From assembly GCA_963742035.1 (NCBI GenBank), contig CAVUKH010000001.1:372001-436000 (forward strand): a stretch of 64,000 nt of DNA, in the 5' to 3' direction. This document shows, in pieces, positions 49,064-59,662 of this stretch; the stretch's first letter is position 1, and each line of letters opens with the position of its first letter. A program made the position numbers and the translations under genes. Under the pieces are notes generated by a model that did not search any database, was not told the origin of the DNA, and was given only the letters and a program-made list of their open reading frames with translations. The stretch is from Bog-473 sp963742035 (GTDB lineage Bacteria > Actinomycetota > Acidimicrobiia > Acidimicrobiales > RAAP-2).

Positions 49064-49873
49064 CGCGGCGGCCTCGGCCATGTCGCGCAGCACCGCCACC
49101 GCGCCCGCCGCGCCCGGCACCGACAGGTCGGCGGCGTCGGCCACGGCCGCCGGGCTCTCGCCGTCCACGGCCGCCACGCGCACCGCAATGCGCAGGGGGC
49201 CGGCCGGGACACGCAGCGCATGGAGCGCGGCGAAAGCCGGGAGGTCACCGACGTCGTCGCCGAAGGCCGCGGCGGCGGAGAGCGGCTCGGCTCGCCCATC
49301 GTGCTCCGCCACCAGGGAGCGCACCACCGTCCCCTTGTCCACGTCGAGCGGCGGGCGCAGCTCGCGCTCGTGGCGTCCCTGCACCACCGTGAGACCGCGG
49401 GCGGCGTGCTGGCGTGCCACGAAGGCGAGCACCCAGTCGCGGTGCTCCGGCGCCCGGCGCCAGTGCAGTGTCACGGTCAGGCCCTTGGGCTCGACGTAGA
49501 CCCCCGGGGGCGCAGTGAGCTCCGCCTCGGCCACCACCTCGTCGATGACGGCGGCCCAGCCATCGTGCGCCGGCCCCTGCAGGGCGCGCTCGAGCCCGTA
49601 GAGGCCGGCCAGCGTCACGCCGGGGGGCGCACGCAGAATCTCGGCCAGGAAGGCGGTGGGACGCCCCGAGATCACGGCGACCAGGGCGAAGGGGACGGCG
49701 AGCTCGGCCAACAGGTCCGGCACGCCGGGAAGCGGCCGCGCCTCCCTCGGGTCCTTCACGATGGCCGCCAGCGTCCCGTCGAAGTCGAGGAACAGCGCGC
49801 TGCGCGCCGGCTCGTCCGCCAGCGGCTGGAGCAAGGCGGGCAGGCGCGCCGCGGCATCGCCGGGCCCGGCCAA
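49025..49873 (-). CDS. otsB: Trehalose-6-phosphate phosphatase
   Basis: A 282-residue HAD-type phosphatase that completes trehalose synthesis. The nucleophile motif is LFLDFDGTLAAIV (about residues 27-39), motif II lies in VAVISGRPTAF, and the last acidic motif is AAFGDDVGDLPAF. The cap-domain segment GVYVEPKGLTVTLHWRRAP is typical of OtsB. It starts with TTG at 49873, directly after the LytR_C gene stop, and ends inside the tandem repeat. It converges on the OtsA-containing fusion gene, forming one functional unit without sharing a transcript. Confidence 0.93.
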   Translation of the reverse strand: MAGPGDAAARLPALLQPLADEPARSALFLDFDGTLAAIVKDPREARPLPGVPDLLAELAVPFALVAVISGRPTAFLAEILRAPPGVTLAGLYGLERALQGPAHDGWAAVIDEVVAEAELTAPPGVYVEPKGLTVTLHWRRAPEHRDWVLAFVARQHAARGLTVVQGRHERELRPPLDVDKGTVVRSLVAEHDGRAEPLSAAAAFGDDVGDLPAFAALHALRVPAGPLRIAVRVAAVDGESPAAVADAADLSVPGAAGAVAVLRDMAEAAATRRLTAAPTRRA

Positions 49874-49875
49874 GG

Positions 49876-50499
49876 TCAGGAGGACGCGATGGTCGTCGTC
49901 GTGGTCGACGCGAGATCCGAGCCGATGACAACCACGACGTCCACGCCGGTGACGCCGGTGACCGGCGTGGCCGTGGTCAACGGCAGCACCTGGGCGGGCT
50001 TCACACCGATGGCGGTGGCAATGGACGCCGCCTGCTCCTGCTGGCCCGTCTCGTAGTACACCGCGGAGGTCGCCTCGGTGGTCGACGCGTCAATCGGGGT
50101 CTTCATCGTCCAACCACCGGCGCCGATCACGGTCGAGTAGTGGGCGGCCAGCCCGTTCACGCTGGTGGCGTTGGCCACCGCGACAGTGGTGGCGCTCGGC
50201 GGTGCCGTCGTCGTGGTGGTCGAACTCTTCTTTTCTTTGTGCCCGGCCTTGGTGGTGGTCGTGGCGGCCGCCGTGGTGGTGGTCGTCGAAGCGGCCGCGC
50301 CGCCTGCGGCCGTCGTCGTCGTACTGGCCGCTCCGCTCGACACCGTCGTCGGCGTGGTGGTCGGCGTGCTGCTCACGCTCGGGCGCGTGCCGACCGAGAC
50401 GAGGACCGCCACCGCCACGACGAAGAGGATGAGCACAGCCGATGCCCGGACGATCGAAAGCGAGCCGGACGATGCTGGTTTCGACTGGTCGTCATCCAT
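49876..50499 (-). CDS. Membrane-anchored protein with Thr-rich linker and LytR C-terminal domain
   Basis: A 207-residue protein: short acidic start MDDDQSK, one membrane helix (about 20-40), a low-complexity Thr/Ala linker of about 65 residues (many TTTT runs) and a LytR_C domain from about residue 105 (VAVANATSVNGLAAHYSTVIGAGGW, SAVYYETGQQEQAASIATAIG). The linker is probably O-mannosylated or wall-spanning. Actinobacterial LytR_C-only proteins are thought to help LCP ligases that attach polymers to peptidoglycan. ATG at 50499 chosen; an ATG at 50541 is possible. It precedes otsB by 2 bases. Confidence 0.82.
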   Translation of the reverse strand: MDDDQSKPASSGSLSIVRASAVLILFVVAVAVLVSVGTRPSVSSTPTTTPTTVSSGAASTTTTAAGGAAASTTTTTAAATTTTKAGHKEKKSSTTTTTAPPSATTVAVANATSVNGLAAHYSTVIGAGGWTMKTPIDASTTEATSAVYYETGQQEQAASIATAIGVKPAQVLPLTTATPVTGVTGVDVVVVIGSDLASTTTTTIASS

Positions 50500-50594
50500 T
50501 GAGGGTCCAGCCTGCCCCGGCACCGCGCCCGAAGCAAGCATTTCCGCTGGTCGGGCAGGTGGCCCCGCCGCAGGCCTGTAACCTGGGGCGCAGC

Positions 50595-50667
50595 GCCCGA
50601 GTAGCTCAGTTGGTAGAGCACTTCACTTGTAATGAAGATGTCGCGGGTTCGATTCCTGCCTCGGGCT
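50595..50667 (+). tRNA. tRNA-Thr (anticodon UGU)
   Basis: A 73-base cloverleaf: acceptor stem GCCCGAG/CTCGGGC, D-arm with AGCTCAGTTGGTAGAGC, anticodon stem CTTCA/TGAAG with loop CTTGTAA (anticodon TGT at 50628-50630) and T-arm GCGGGTTCGATTCCTGC. No CCA is encoded. It reads ACA (and by wobble ACG) threonine codons. No integrase or duplicated end is near, so it is not used as an attachment site here. Confidence 0.97.
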
Positions 50668-50778
50668 CTCAGTTTCGATGGCCCGTCCGGTCACGCCCAG
50701 TGTGGCGAATCGGACGAGAACGGGTACGGAGCAACCAGTATCGGGCGCGTCAGCCGGAAACGATACGAGGAGGCCTGC

Positions 50779-51195
50779 ATGCTCACCGACTTCAAGAAAT
50801 TCGTGTTGCGAGGAAACGTCGTCGATCTGGCGGTGGCCGTCGTGGTCGGCGTCGCCTTCACGGCCATGATCACCGCGTTCGTGGCCGACCTCATCACGCC
50901 CCTCATCGCCGCCATCTTCGGCAAGCCCGACTTCTCCAACCTGACGTTCACGCTGCACCACTCGAAGTTCAGGTACGGGTCGTTCCTCAACGCGCTGCTG
51001 GCATTCCTCATTGTGGCCACGGTGGTCTTCTTCGCCGTCGTGGTGCCGCTCACCGCGCTCATGCGCCGGCTCAACGTGCTGCCCACCGATGAGCCCAAGC
51101 CCGAGACCCGGGAGTGCCCCGAGTGCCTGAGCGACATCCCCGTCGCGGCGCGGCGCTGTGCCTTCTGCACGTCAGAGGTCGTCGGCGCGGCCTAA
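50779..51195 (+). CDS. mscL: Large-conductance mechanosensitive channel with C-terminal zinc ribbon
   Basis: A 138-residue channel protein that opens under membrane tension to release solutes on osmotic downshock. The first helix region FKKFVLRGNVVDLAVAVVVGVAF with AFTAMITAFVADLITPLIAAI is highly conserved; a second helix follows the loop. The C-terminus carries two CxxC-type pairs, ECPECLSD and RRCAFCTS, a zinc-ribbon tail seen in many actinobacterial MscL. ATG at 50779 with GAGGAGG upstream. It lies near the trehalose genes, which fits osmotic control. Confidence 0.96.
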   Translation: MLTDFKKFVLRGNVVDLAVAVVVGVAFTAMITAFVADLITPLIAAIFGKPDFSNLTFTLHHSKFRYGSFLNALLAFLIVATVVFFAVVVPLTALMRRLNVLPTDEPKPETRECPECLSDIPVAARRCAFCTSEVVGAA

Positions 51196-52061
51196 CTGCG
51201 CCCGCGCTGGCGGGCCACCTCGAAACAGGCGACCGCGCCGGCCACACCCACGTTGAGCGAGGGCAGCGTGCCGTGCTGCGGGATGGCCACCACCGCATCG
51301 CAGCGCCGGCGCACCAATGGCGCCAGCCCCTTCTCCTCGCTGCCCACGACCAGCGCCACGGGGCCCTCGCCCAGTGGCAGGTCGTAGAGCGACTGGTCCG
51401 CCTCGCCGGCCAGGCCGATCGACCACACGCCGAGGTCGCGCAGCTCGCTGAGCGCGGCCGGCACTCCACCCACGACGGCAAAGGGCAGGTGCTCGATCGC
51501 CCCGGCGGCCGTCTTCGTCACCGTGGGTGACAGCCGCGCCGAGCGATGGCGCGGCAGCACGACGCCGGTCACGCCGGCACACTCGGCGCTGCGCAGCAGG
51601 GCGCCAAGGTTGCGCGGGTCCGTGATGCCGGCGGCCACCAGAAGGAACGGAGCGGTGCCGCGGCGGTCGGGCGCCGCCAGCTCCTCGAGCGCCACCGGCT
51701 CGAGCGGCCGCGCCAGGGCCATGACGCCTTGGGGCGACTCCGTGCGGGCCTGGGCATCGAGCCGGGCCCGCGGCACCGTCTCGACCGGGACCCGCAGCCG
51801 CCCGGCCAGCTCCTCAATGCGGTCGAGTTGCGGCGAGGGATCCTGATCCTCGGCCAGCATGATCCGGCGCACCGTGCGGCGCCCGACCGACAGCAGCTCG
51901 AGGACGGCGCGGCGTCCCTCGACCTGATCACCCCCGAGCTCGCTGCGCGGGCCCGGACGCCGCTCGCCGCGCGGACCGCTGTCTCCACCCCCGCCGCGAC
52001 GCGGCTCGGCGCGCGCCGGCGCGCGCCGCGGCCCGCCCCGCGGGGGCGGCCGGCGGGTCAC
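51192..52061 (-). CDS. rlmB: 23S rRNA 2'-O-methyltransferase RlmB (TrmH/SpoU family)
   Basis: A 289-residue SPOUT methyltransferase that modifies a guanosine in 23S rRNA (Gm2251 in Escherichia coli). The knot motifs are present: TDPRNLGALLRSAECAGV, ALVVGSEEKGLAPLVRR and LPSLNVGVAGAVACFE. The N-terminal 45 residues are a basic Arg/Pro/Gly stretch, then the RNA-binding substrate domain (EGRRAVLELLSVG). The GTG at 52061 overlaps ispF by GTGA. Its 3' end overlaps mscL by 4 bases. In mycobacteria cysS lies between ispF and this gene; it is missing here. Confidence 0.94.
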   Translation of the reverse strand: MTRRPPPRGGPRRAPARAEPRRGGGGDSGPRGERRPGPRSELGGDQVEGRRAVLELLSVGRRTVRRIMLAEDQDPSPQLDRIEELAGRLRVPVETVPRARLDAQARTESPQGVMALARPLEPVALEELAAPDRRGTAPFLLVAAGITDPRNLGALLRSAECAGVTGVVLPRHRSARLSPTVTKTAAGAIEHLPFAVVGGVPAALSELRDLGVWSIGLAGEADQSLYDLPLGEGPVALVVGSEEKGLAPLVRRRCDAVVAIPQHGTLPSLNVGVAGAVACFEVARQRGRS

Positions 52062-52534
52062 GGAGACTCCATCAACACGACCGCCAAGCAGGCGATGCCT
52101 TCGGCCCGCCCGAGCGCGCCCAGGCCCTCGGCGCGGGTCGCCTTGACCGAGACGGGAGCCTGCAGCACGGCGCTGAGGCGCTCCACCATGGCCGCGGTGT
52201 GCGGGGCCAGACGCGGGGCGTCGGCGATGACGGTGCAGTCGGCGTTGGCACAGGCGTACCCCTGCCCGGCTGCCATGGCGAGCACCTCGGTGAGCAGGGC
52301 CACGCTGTTCGCTCCCTCCCACACGGGGTCGGTGTCGGGGAAGTGCAGGCCCAGATCACCCAGTCCGACGGCCCCCAGCACGGCGTCGGCCAACGCGTGA
52401 CACACCGCGTCGGCGTCGCTGTGACCGCCCAGACCGCGGGCCCCCTCGATCACCACGCCACCGAGGACGAGCGGGCGGTGCGGGTCCTCGGAGAAACGGT
52501 GGACGTCGATGCCCTGGCCGATGCGCATGCTCAC
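52058..52534 (-). CDS. ispF: 2-C-methyl-D-erythritol 2,4-cyclodiphosphate synthase
   Basis: A 158-residue MEP-pathway enzyme. The zinc-binding residues lie in GIDVHRFSE and GLGGHSDADAVCHALADAVLG, and KATRAEGLGALGRAEGIAC is the conserved C-terminal nucleotide site. GTG start overlapping ispD (GTGA), and stop overlapping rlmB (GTGA): a tightly coupled operon. It supplies isopentenyl precursors, used by the polyprenyl synthase at 59.7 kb. Confidence 0.97.
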   Translation of the reverse strand: MSMRIGQGIDVHRFSEDPHRPLVLGGVVIEGARGLGGHSDADAVCHALADAVLGAVGLGDLGLHFPDTDPVWEGANSVALLTEVLAMAAGQGYACANADCTVIADAPRLAPHTAAMVERLSAVLQAPVSVKATRAEGLGALGRAEGIACLAVVLMESP

Positions 52535-53193
52535 GGTCGGCGCGCCTCCAGCAGTCGCTCGGCCGTCGCCAGGTCGTCGGGATCGGTGATCTTGAGGTTG
52601 CCGGGCTCACCGGGCACCACCAGCACGGTGCCGCCCAGCGCCTCGACCAGCATGGCGTCGTCGGTGGCGCCCGGCACCGGGGCCCCCGCATGGGCCCGCC
52701 GCAGCACGGCGGCCCGGAACGCCTGTGGGGTCTGCACCGTGACCAGCGCAGCGCGGTCGAGGGTGCTGGTGACCCGCCCGGACTCGTCCACGGCCTTGAT
52801 GGTGTCACTCGGGGAGACGCCGGGCACGGCTCCGTCCGCTCCCCCCTCGGTCACGGCCGCGATGACGGCGTCGAAGAGGGCGGGCGAGGCCAACGGCCGC
52901 GCCGCGTCGTGCACCACGATCACCTCGGCGCCGTCGGGCACCGCAGCGAGGCCGCAGCGCACGGAGTCGGCGCGTGTCGCCCCACCGGGCACGACGGCTT
53001 CGGCCCCGTGCCCCACGGTGTCCGGCGCGCCGGCTTCCGCCGGCACCACCAGGACCACGCCGGCGCTAGAGGGCCGGCATGCCGCCACGGCCCAGTCGAG
53101 CACCGGGCGACCGCCCAGGAGGGAGAACTGCTTCAGCCGGCCGAAACGTCGGCCGGAGCCCCCGGCCACGACGATCGACCACACGGGTGCCAT
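52531..53193 (-). CDS. ispD: 2-C-methyl-D-erythritol 4-phosphate cytidylyltransferase
   Basis: A 220-residue MEP-pathway enzyme transferring CMP to methylerythritol phosphate. The CTP-binding loop is VVAGGSGRRFGRLKQF (about residues 9-24), and GGATRADSVRCGLAAV, VVHDAARPLAS and QTPQAFRAAVL follow in order. ATG at 53193. It lies 21 bases downstream of carD and overlaps ispF, so the carD-ispD-ispF-rlmB order is one operon. Confidence 0.97.
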   Translation of the reverse strand: MAPVWSIVVAGGSGRRFGRLKQFSLLGGRPVLDWAVAACRPSSAGVVLVVPAEAGAPDTVGHGAEAVVPGGATRADSVRCGLAAVPDGAEVIVVHDAARPLASPALFDAVIAAVTEGGADGAVPGVSPSDTIKAVDESGRVTSTLDRAALVTVQTPQAFRAAVLRRAHAGAPVPGATDDAMLVEALGGTVLVVPGEPGNLKITDPDDLATAERLLEARRP

Positions 53194-53213
53194 GGTGCGC
53201 CCGGGCCGGTCGA

Positions 53214-53693
53214 TCAGGTCAGTGCCTCGTTCAGGCGCTCTTCGGCCGTCTCCTCGTCCACGTTGAGGGCGAAGGTCAGCTCGGACACCAGAATCTGGCG
53301 GGCCCGCTGCAGCATGCGCTTCTCCCCCGCCGACAGGCCCTTGTCCTTGTCGCGAATGGAGAGGTTCCGCACCACCTCGGCCACCTGGTAGATGTCGCCG
53401 GAGCGCAACTTCTCGGAGTGGTTCTTGTAACGCCGGGACCAGTTCGTCGGCATGCGCGCCTCCTTCTTGCGCAGCACGGCGAACACCTCCTCGACCTCCT
53501 CGTCGTTGATGACCTCGCGCAGCCCGACGCCCTCGGTGTTGTCGGCGGGGACGTTGAGGATGAGATCGCCGTAGGCGAGGCGGAGCACCAGGTACTCGCG
53601 CTTCTCACCGAAGGCGACCTTGGTCTCCCGCTTCTCTATGACGGCGGCCCCGTGGTGGGGGTAGACGACTTTGTCTCCGACCTTGAAGGACAC
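53214..53693 (-). CDS. carD: CarD-family RNA-polymerase-binding regulator
   Basis: A 159-residue essential-type transcription factor. The N-terminal RID/Tudor domain FKVGDKVVYPHHGAAVIEKRE binds the beta subunit, and the C-terminal helical domain has the DNA-wedge Trp in MPTNWSRRYKNHSEKLRSGD. It stabilises open complexes at rRNA and other promoters. GTG start at 53693 after a GGGAG site. First gene of the operon with ispD-ispF-rlmB, in the same order as in mycobacteria. Confidence 0.97.
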   Translation of the reverse strand: MSFKVGDKVVYPHHGAAVIEKRETKVAFGEKREYLVLRLAYGDLILNVPADNTEGVGLREVINDEEVEEVFAVLRKKEARMPTNWSRRYKNHSEKLRSGDIYQVAEVVRNLSIRDKDKGLSAGEKRMLQRARQILVSELTFALNVDEETAEERLNEALT

Positions 53694-53828
53694 AGGACTC
53701 AGGACTCCCTTTTGGGTGGATCGGCCGCGCCCGCACGGGCACGCAGAACTGCGGCGATGCTGTGCGGAGGCGGCCGGGACGGGAGTGGCCCGTCCGAAGG
53801 TGACTGACCATTTTACCAGATCACCCGC

Positions 53829-54890
53829 TCATTCGTAGCGCTCGAAGATGCTGGCCTCGACCAGCCGGGCCAGGCCGTCACGGATGTGGCGGGCCGTGGC
53901 GGCACCGATCCCCTCCACCGACTCCAGCTCGGCGGCGGAGGCCGAGAGGATCTCGGGCAGCGACCCGAAACGATCGACCAGGCGCACGATCAGCACCTCG
54001 GAGAGCGTCTGGGGGAGCCGATGCAGCAGGCGGTAGCCATGGGGCGCCAGCTCGGCGTAGAGCTGGTCGTCGGAGGCCGGCAGATGCAGGGCGGCCACCA
54101 CTTTGGGCAGGTCCATCAGCGCGTCGTTCGAGAGCGAGCGCAGGTGGGCGATCCCCGTGTCATCGGCGTAGTCGCGTAGGACCAGCTCGAGACTCTCGGG
54201 CACGCCAGAGCGCAGCTCCTCGGTCTGCAGGTGGATCAGGCGGCCGTCGGACCCGAGCTCGACCAGGTGCCCCTCAATCTCCTCGGCGATCCGGCAGACC
54301 ATTTCGCCGGGTTGGAGCACCGCGACGACGTCGCGCACCGAGACCGAGTCCTCCATTTCGAGCCGGGTCAGCGTCGAGAGGGCGTCGTCGTAGCGGGAGC
54401 GGAAACGCTGCAGGGTGGCGAGGGCCTGACTCGACCGGTCGATGAGCCAGCCGGCGGACTGGGTCGTGTGCTTCTGGTCGTTCCGGTAGACGGCAATCGT
54501 CGCCATGGCCTCGGAGACGGCGATCACCGGCACGTCGATGGACCGGGCCACCCGCTCGGCGGTGCGGTGACGGGTCCCGGTCTCCGAGGTGGCGATGGTG
54601 GCCTTGGGGACGAGGTGCACGTTGGCCCGGGCTATGCGGGAGGCGTCGGTGGCCAAAATGATGGCCCCGTCCATTTTGGCCAGCTCGGAGAGGCGCTGGG
54701 GCGTGTACTCGGCATCGAGCAGGAACCCCCCGGTGCAGACGGAGAGGACGGCCGGGTCGTCCCCGACGAGGATCAGGGCACCGTGCTTGGCCTGCAGTAT
54801 CCGGTCGAGTCCCTCGCGGAGCTTGGTGCCCGGCGCAATCATCGCCAGCGCGTCGTTCAGAGGCTGGCTGCCGCCGGCACCGTCGGCCAC
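53829..54890 (-). CDS. disA: DNA integrity scanning diadenylate cyclase DisA
   Basis: A 353-residue enzyme making cyclic di-AMP from two ATP. The DAC domain (about 20-150) holds the active-site DGA in KMDGAIILATDASRI and RHR in ETGTRHRTAERVARS. A helical spine follows, then a C-terminal helix-hairpin-helix domain (VEGIGAATARHIRDGLARL) that senses branched DNA. It overlaps radA by 34 bases; an ATG at 54842 is a possible later start. Its pairing with radA matches the known control of DisA by RadA. Confidence 0.96.
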   Translation of the reverse strand: MADGAGGSQPLNDALAMIAPGTKLREGLDRILQAKHGALILVGDDPAVLSVCTGGFLLDAEYTPQRLSELAKMDGAIILATDASRIARANVHLVPKATIATSETGTRHRTAERVARSIDVPVIAVSEAMATIAVYRNDQKHTTQSAGWLIDRSSQALATLQRFRSRYDDALSTLTRLEMEDSVSVRDVVAVLQPGEMVCRIAEEIEGHLVELGSDGRLIHLQTEELRSGVPESLELVLRDYADDTGIAHLRSLSNDALMDLPKVVAALHLPASDDQLYAELAPHGYRLLHRLPQTLSEVLIVRLVDRFGSLPEILSASAAELESVEGIGAATARHIRDGLARLVEASIFERYE

Positions 54891-56317
54891 CCGGGCATCG
54901 TACCCGGCCCGCCCAGGACAGCGGCCTCCGATCGGACCATGCTCAGCGCCTCGGCCAATGTGCGCACCCCGTGGACCCGCAAGCCGGCCGGCACCGCGCC
55001 GGGTGCGGCCGCCATGGAGGCGGGGACGAGCGCACGCGTGAACCCGGCCCGGTGCGACTCGGCCAGGCGGCGGTCTGCTCCGGGGACCGTGCGCACCTCA
55101 CCGGCCAGCCCCAGCTCACCGAACACGACGACGTCGGGCGGCAGGGCCATGTCCGTGATGACCGAGGCCATGGCCAGGGCGACGGCCAGGTCGGCCGCCG
55201 GCTCGGTCACGGTGATGCCGCCCACGGCGGCGGCGAACATCTGGGCCGCGGCCGGGACCTCGACCGTGGTGCGGCAGGCCAGGACGGCGAGGAGCAGGTT
55301 GGCCCGCGCCGCGTCGATACCGAGCGTCTGCGGACGCGGCGGTCCGCTGCCGCCCCCGGCGCCCGGACCCAGCAACGCCTGCACCTCGACGAGCAGCGGC
55401 CGGCGCCCCTGCAGGACGGGGACGACCACGCTGCCGGGGACACCGGCCATGCGATCCCCCAGCAACAGTGGCCCGGGATCGGGCACGGGGCGCAGGCCGT
55501 CGTCGCGCATTTCGAAGATGCCGACCTCCCCGGCCGGTCCGAAGCGGTGCTTGACCGACGTCAGGACACGCAGGGCGTGATGCCGATCACCGTCGAAGGA
55601 GAGCACGGTATCGACCAGGTGCTCCACGGCCCGGGGGCCGGCCAGGTCGCCGTCCTTGGTCACGTGGCCGACCAGCAGCAGTGCCACACCGCTCGACTTG
55701 GCCATGCGGGTCAGGCGCTCGACGCAGGTGCGCACCTGGGCCAGGCTGCCGGCGGGCTGGCCCAGCTCGGGGTCCGAGACCGACTGCAGCGAGTCGACCA
55801 CCACGAGCGCGGGCCGGTGCTGCTCGACGGCCGCCTCGATGGCCTCGACGTCGGGACCCTCAATGGCCAGGAGGTTCCGGGGCACCAACCCGATGCGCGA
55901 GGCCCGGCCCCGCACCTGGGCCAGCGACTCCTCGGCCGAGGCCAGCATCACGTCGAGCCCGGTGGCGGCGAGCGACGACAGCACCTGGAAGAGCAGCGTG
56001 GACTTGCCGATGCCCGGCGGACCGAACAGCAGCGTCACCGAGCCGGCCACCACTCCGCCGCCCATCACCCGGTCGAGCTCGCTGACCCCGGTCGGGAGCG
56101 GATGGATGCCGTCGGTCGAGACGTCCGCCAGCGCCTGCGCCGGCGGCCCGGCCGCGTGTGCAGAACGCGGCGTGGCCCGGCGGGCCGGTGTCGGACCGAG
56201 AGTGTTCCACGCACCACAGGCGGGGCACTTTCCCGCCCAACGCAGCGATGTCGCCTCGCAGGCCGCACACAGATAGCCGCCCTCGGCGCGGACGCGCGTG
56301 CGTGGGGGCGAGGCCAT
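54857..56317 (-). CDS. radA: DNA repair protein RadA
   Basis: A 486-residue RecA-like recombination factor. The N-terminal zinc finger reads CAACEATSLRWAGKCPACG (residues 17-35), Walker A is LFGPPGIGKSTLL, and the RadA-specific motif is KHRFGPAGEVG with His in place of the Asn of KNRFG. The C-terminal Lon-protease-like domain has DVVVFGELGLAGEVR. It helps branch migration and restrains DisA. ATG at 56317. First gene of the radA-disA pair. Confidence 0.96.
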   Translation of the reverse strand: MASPPRTRVRAEGGYLCAACEATSLRWAGKCPACGAWNTLGPTPARRATPRSAHAAGPPAQALADVSTDGIHPLPTGVSELDRVMGGGVVAGSVTLLFGPPGIGKSTLLFQVLSSLAATGLDVMLASAEESLAQVRGRASRIGLVPRNLLAIEGPDVEAIEAAVEQHRPALVVVDSLQSVSDPELGQPAGSLAQVRTCVERLTRMAKSSGVALLLVGHVTKDGDLAGPRAVEHLVDTVLSFDGDRHHALRVLTSVKHRFGPAGEVGIFEMRDDGLRPVPDPGPLLLGDRMAGVPGSVVVPVLQGRRPLLVEVQALLGPGAGGGSGPPRPQTLGIDAARANLLLAVLACRTTVEVPAAAQMFAAAVGGITVTEPAADLAVALAMASVITDMALPPDVVVFGELGLAGEVRTVPGADRRLAESHRAGFTRALVPASMAAAPGAVPAGLRVHGVRTLAEALSMVRSEAAVLGGPGTMPGWPTVPAAASL

Positions 56318-56402
56318 GGCGGCACCCTACGGGAGGGCTGTCTCAACGGGCGGGATCCCAGGGCGGCGCCGGCGCGTCGATTGTCGATGGCAGGCTCACT
56401 GC

Positions 56403-56958
56403 GTGGGTCGCGACGACAATGAGGAGCGAGGGCTGACGCAGGCGACCATCCGTGCCGCCCGGCCTGATGACGAGGCCGGGATCCTGTCGGTCGTCGGGGA
56501 CGCGTTCTCCTACGGCGGGACGCGCGACGCCGGCGAGGAGCTCGCCATCGTCCTCGGCACCTGGGCCGCACAGAAGGATGGTCCCCTCATTGAGCTCGTG
56601 GCCGAGGAGGACGGTGCGGTCGTCGGCCATCTGCAGGCCGCACCGGGTCGCCTCGACGGCGCGGCGACCACCGTGGCCGGCGTGGCGCCCGTCTGCGTCG
56701 GGACGTCAAGGCAGGGACGCGGCCTCGGCAGCGCGCTCATGGGCGCCCTCCTCGACACCGCAGAAAGCTCGGCAGTGGCCCCTGCTGGTCCTCCTCGGCG
56801 ACCCGCGGTACTACGGGCGCTTCGGCTTCCAAGCGGCACGCGGACTCGGTCTCAGCTACGCACCAGTCGGCGCGGACAACCCGAACTTCCAGGCGCGTCG
56901 CCTCGGCGCCTCCAGCGCAGCACTGCGCGGAGCCTTCACCTACTGCTGGGAGAACTGA
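56403..56958 (+). pseudogene. GNAT-family N-acetyltransferase gene split by a frameshift
   Basis: From a GTG at 56403 one frame reads TIRAARPDDEAGILSVVGDAF up to VGTSRQGRGLGSALMGALLDTAE (the acetyl-CoA loop), then loses homology. The other frame continues with QWPLLVLLGDPRYYGRFGF and SLRG-like ALRGAFTYCWEN to 56958, the normal end of this GNAT subfamily. Removing one A from AAA at 56764-56766 joins them as DTAEARQWPLLVLLGDPRYY. So a complete 184-residue acetyltransferase is present but for one surplus base. I consider an assembly indel more likely than real inactivation. Confidence 0.75.
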
Positions 56959-56969
56959 TCCCCGAGGGA

Positions 56970-59480
<2,511 letters not shown>

Positions 59481-59662
59481 CCTGACCGCCTCTCCTTGTT
59501 TCCTCTTGCTTCTCGGCTCAGTGTACCTGGGGCCTTAGTCCATCACGCCGCAGCAGCTGCGTCCCGCATCCGGGAGGAAATTGCTGGCCGCTCTCGACGC
59601 CTGCATCCCTTTCTACCTGGTGGTTGTCAGCATTCGGCCCTATTGCCCTAACGTTTGGAGCA

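Noticed and set aside
50595..50667. tRNA-Thr as an integration site
   Set aside because: No integrase, no partial tRNA copy and no foreign genes flank it.
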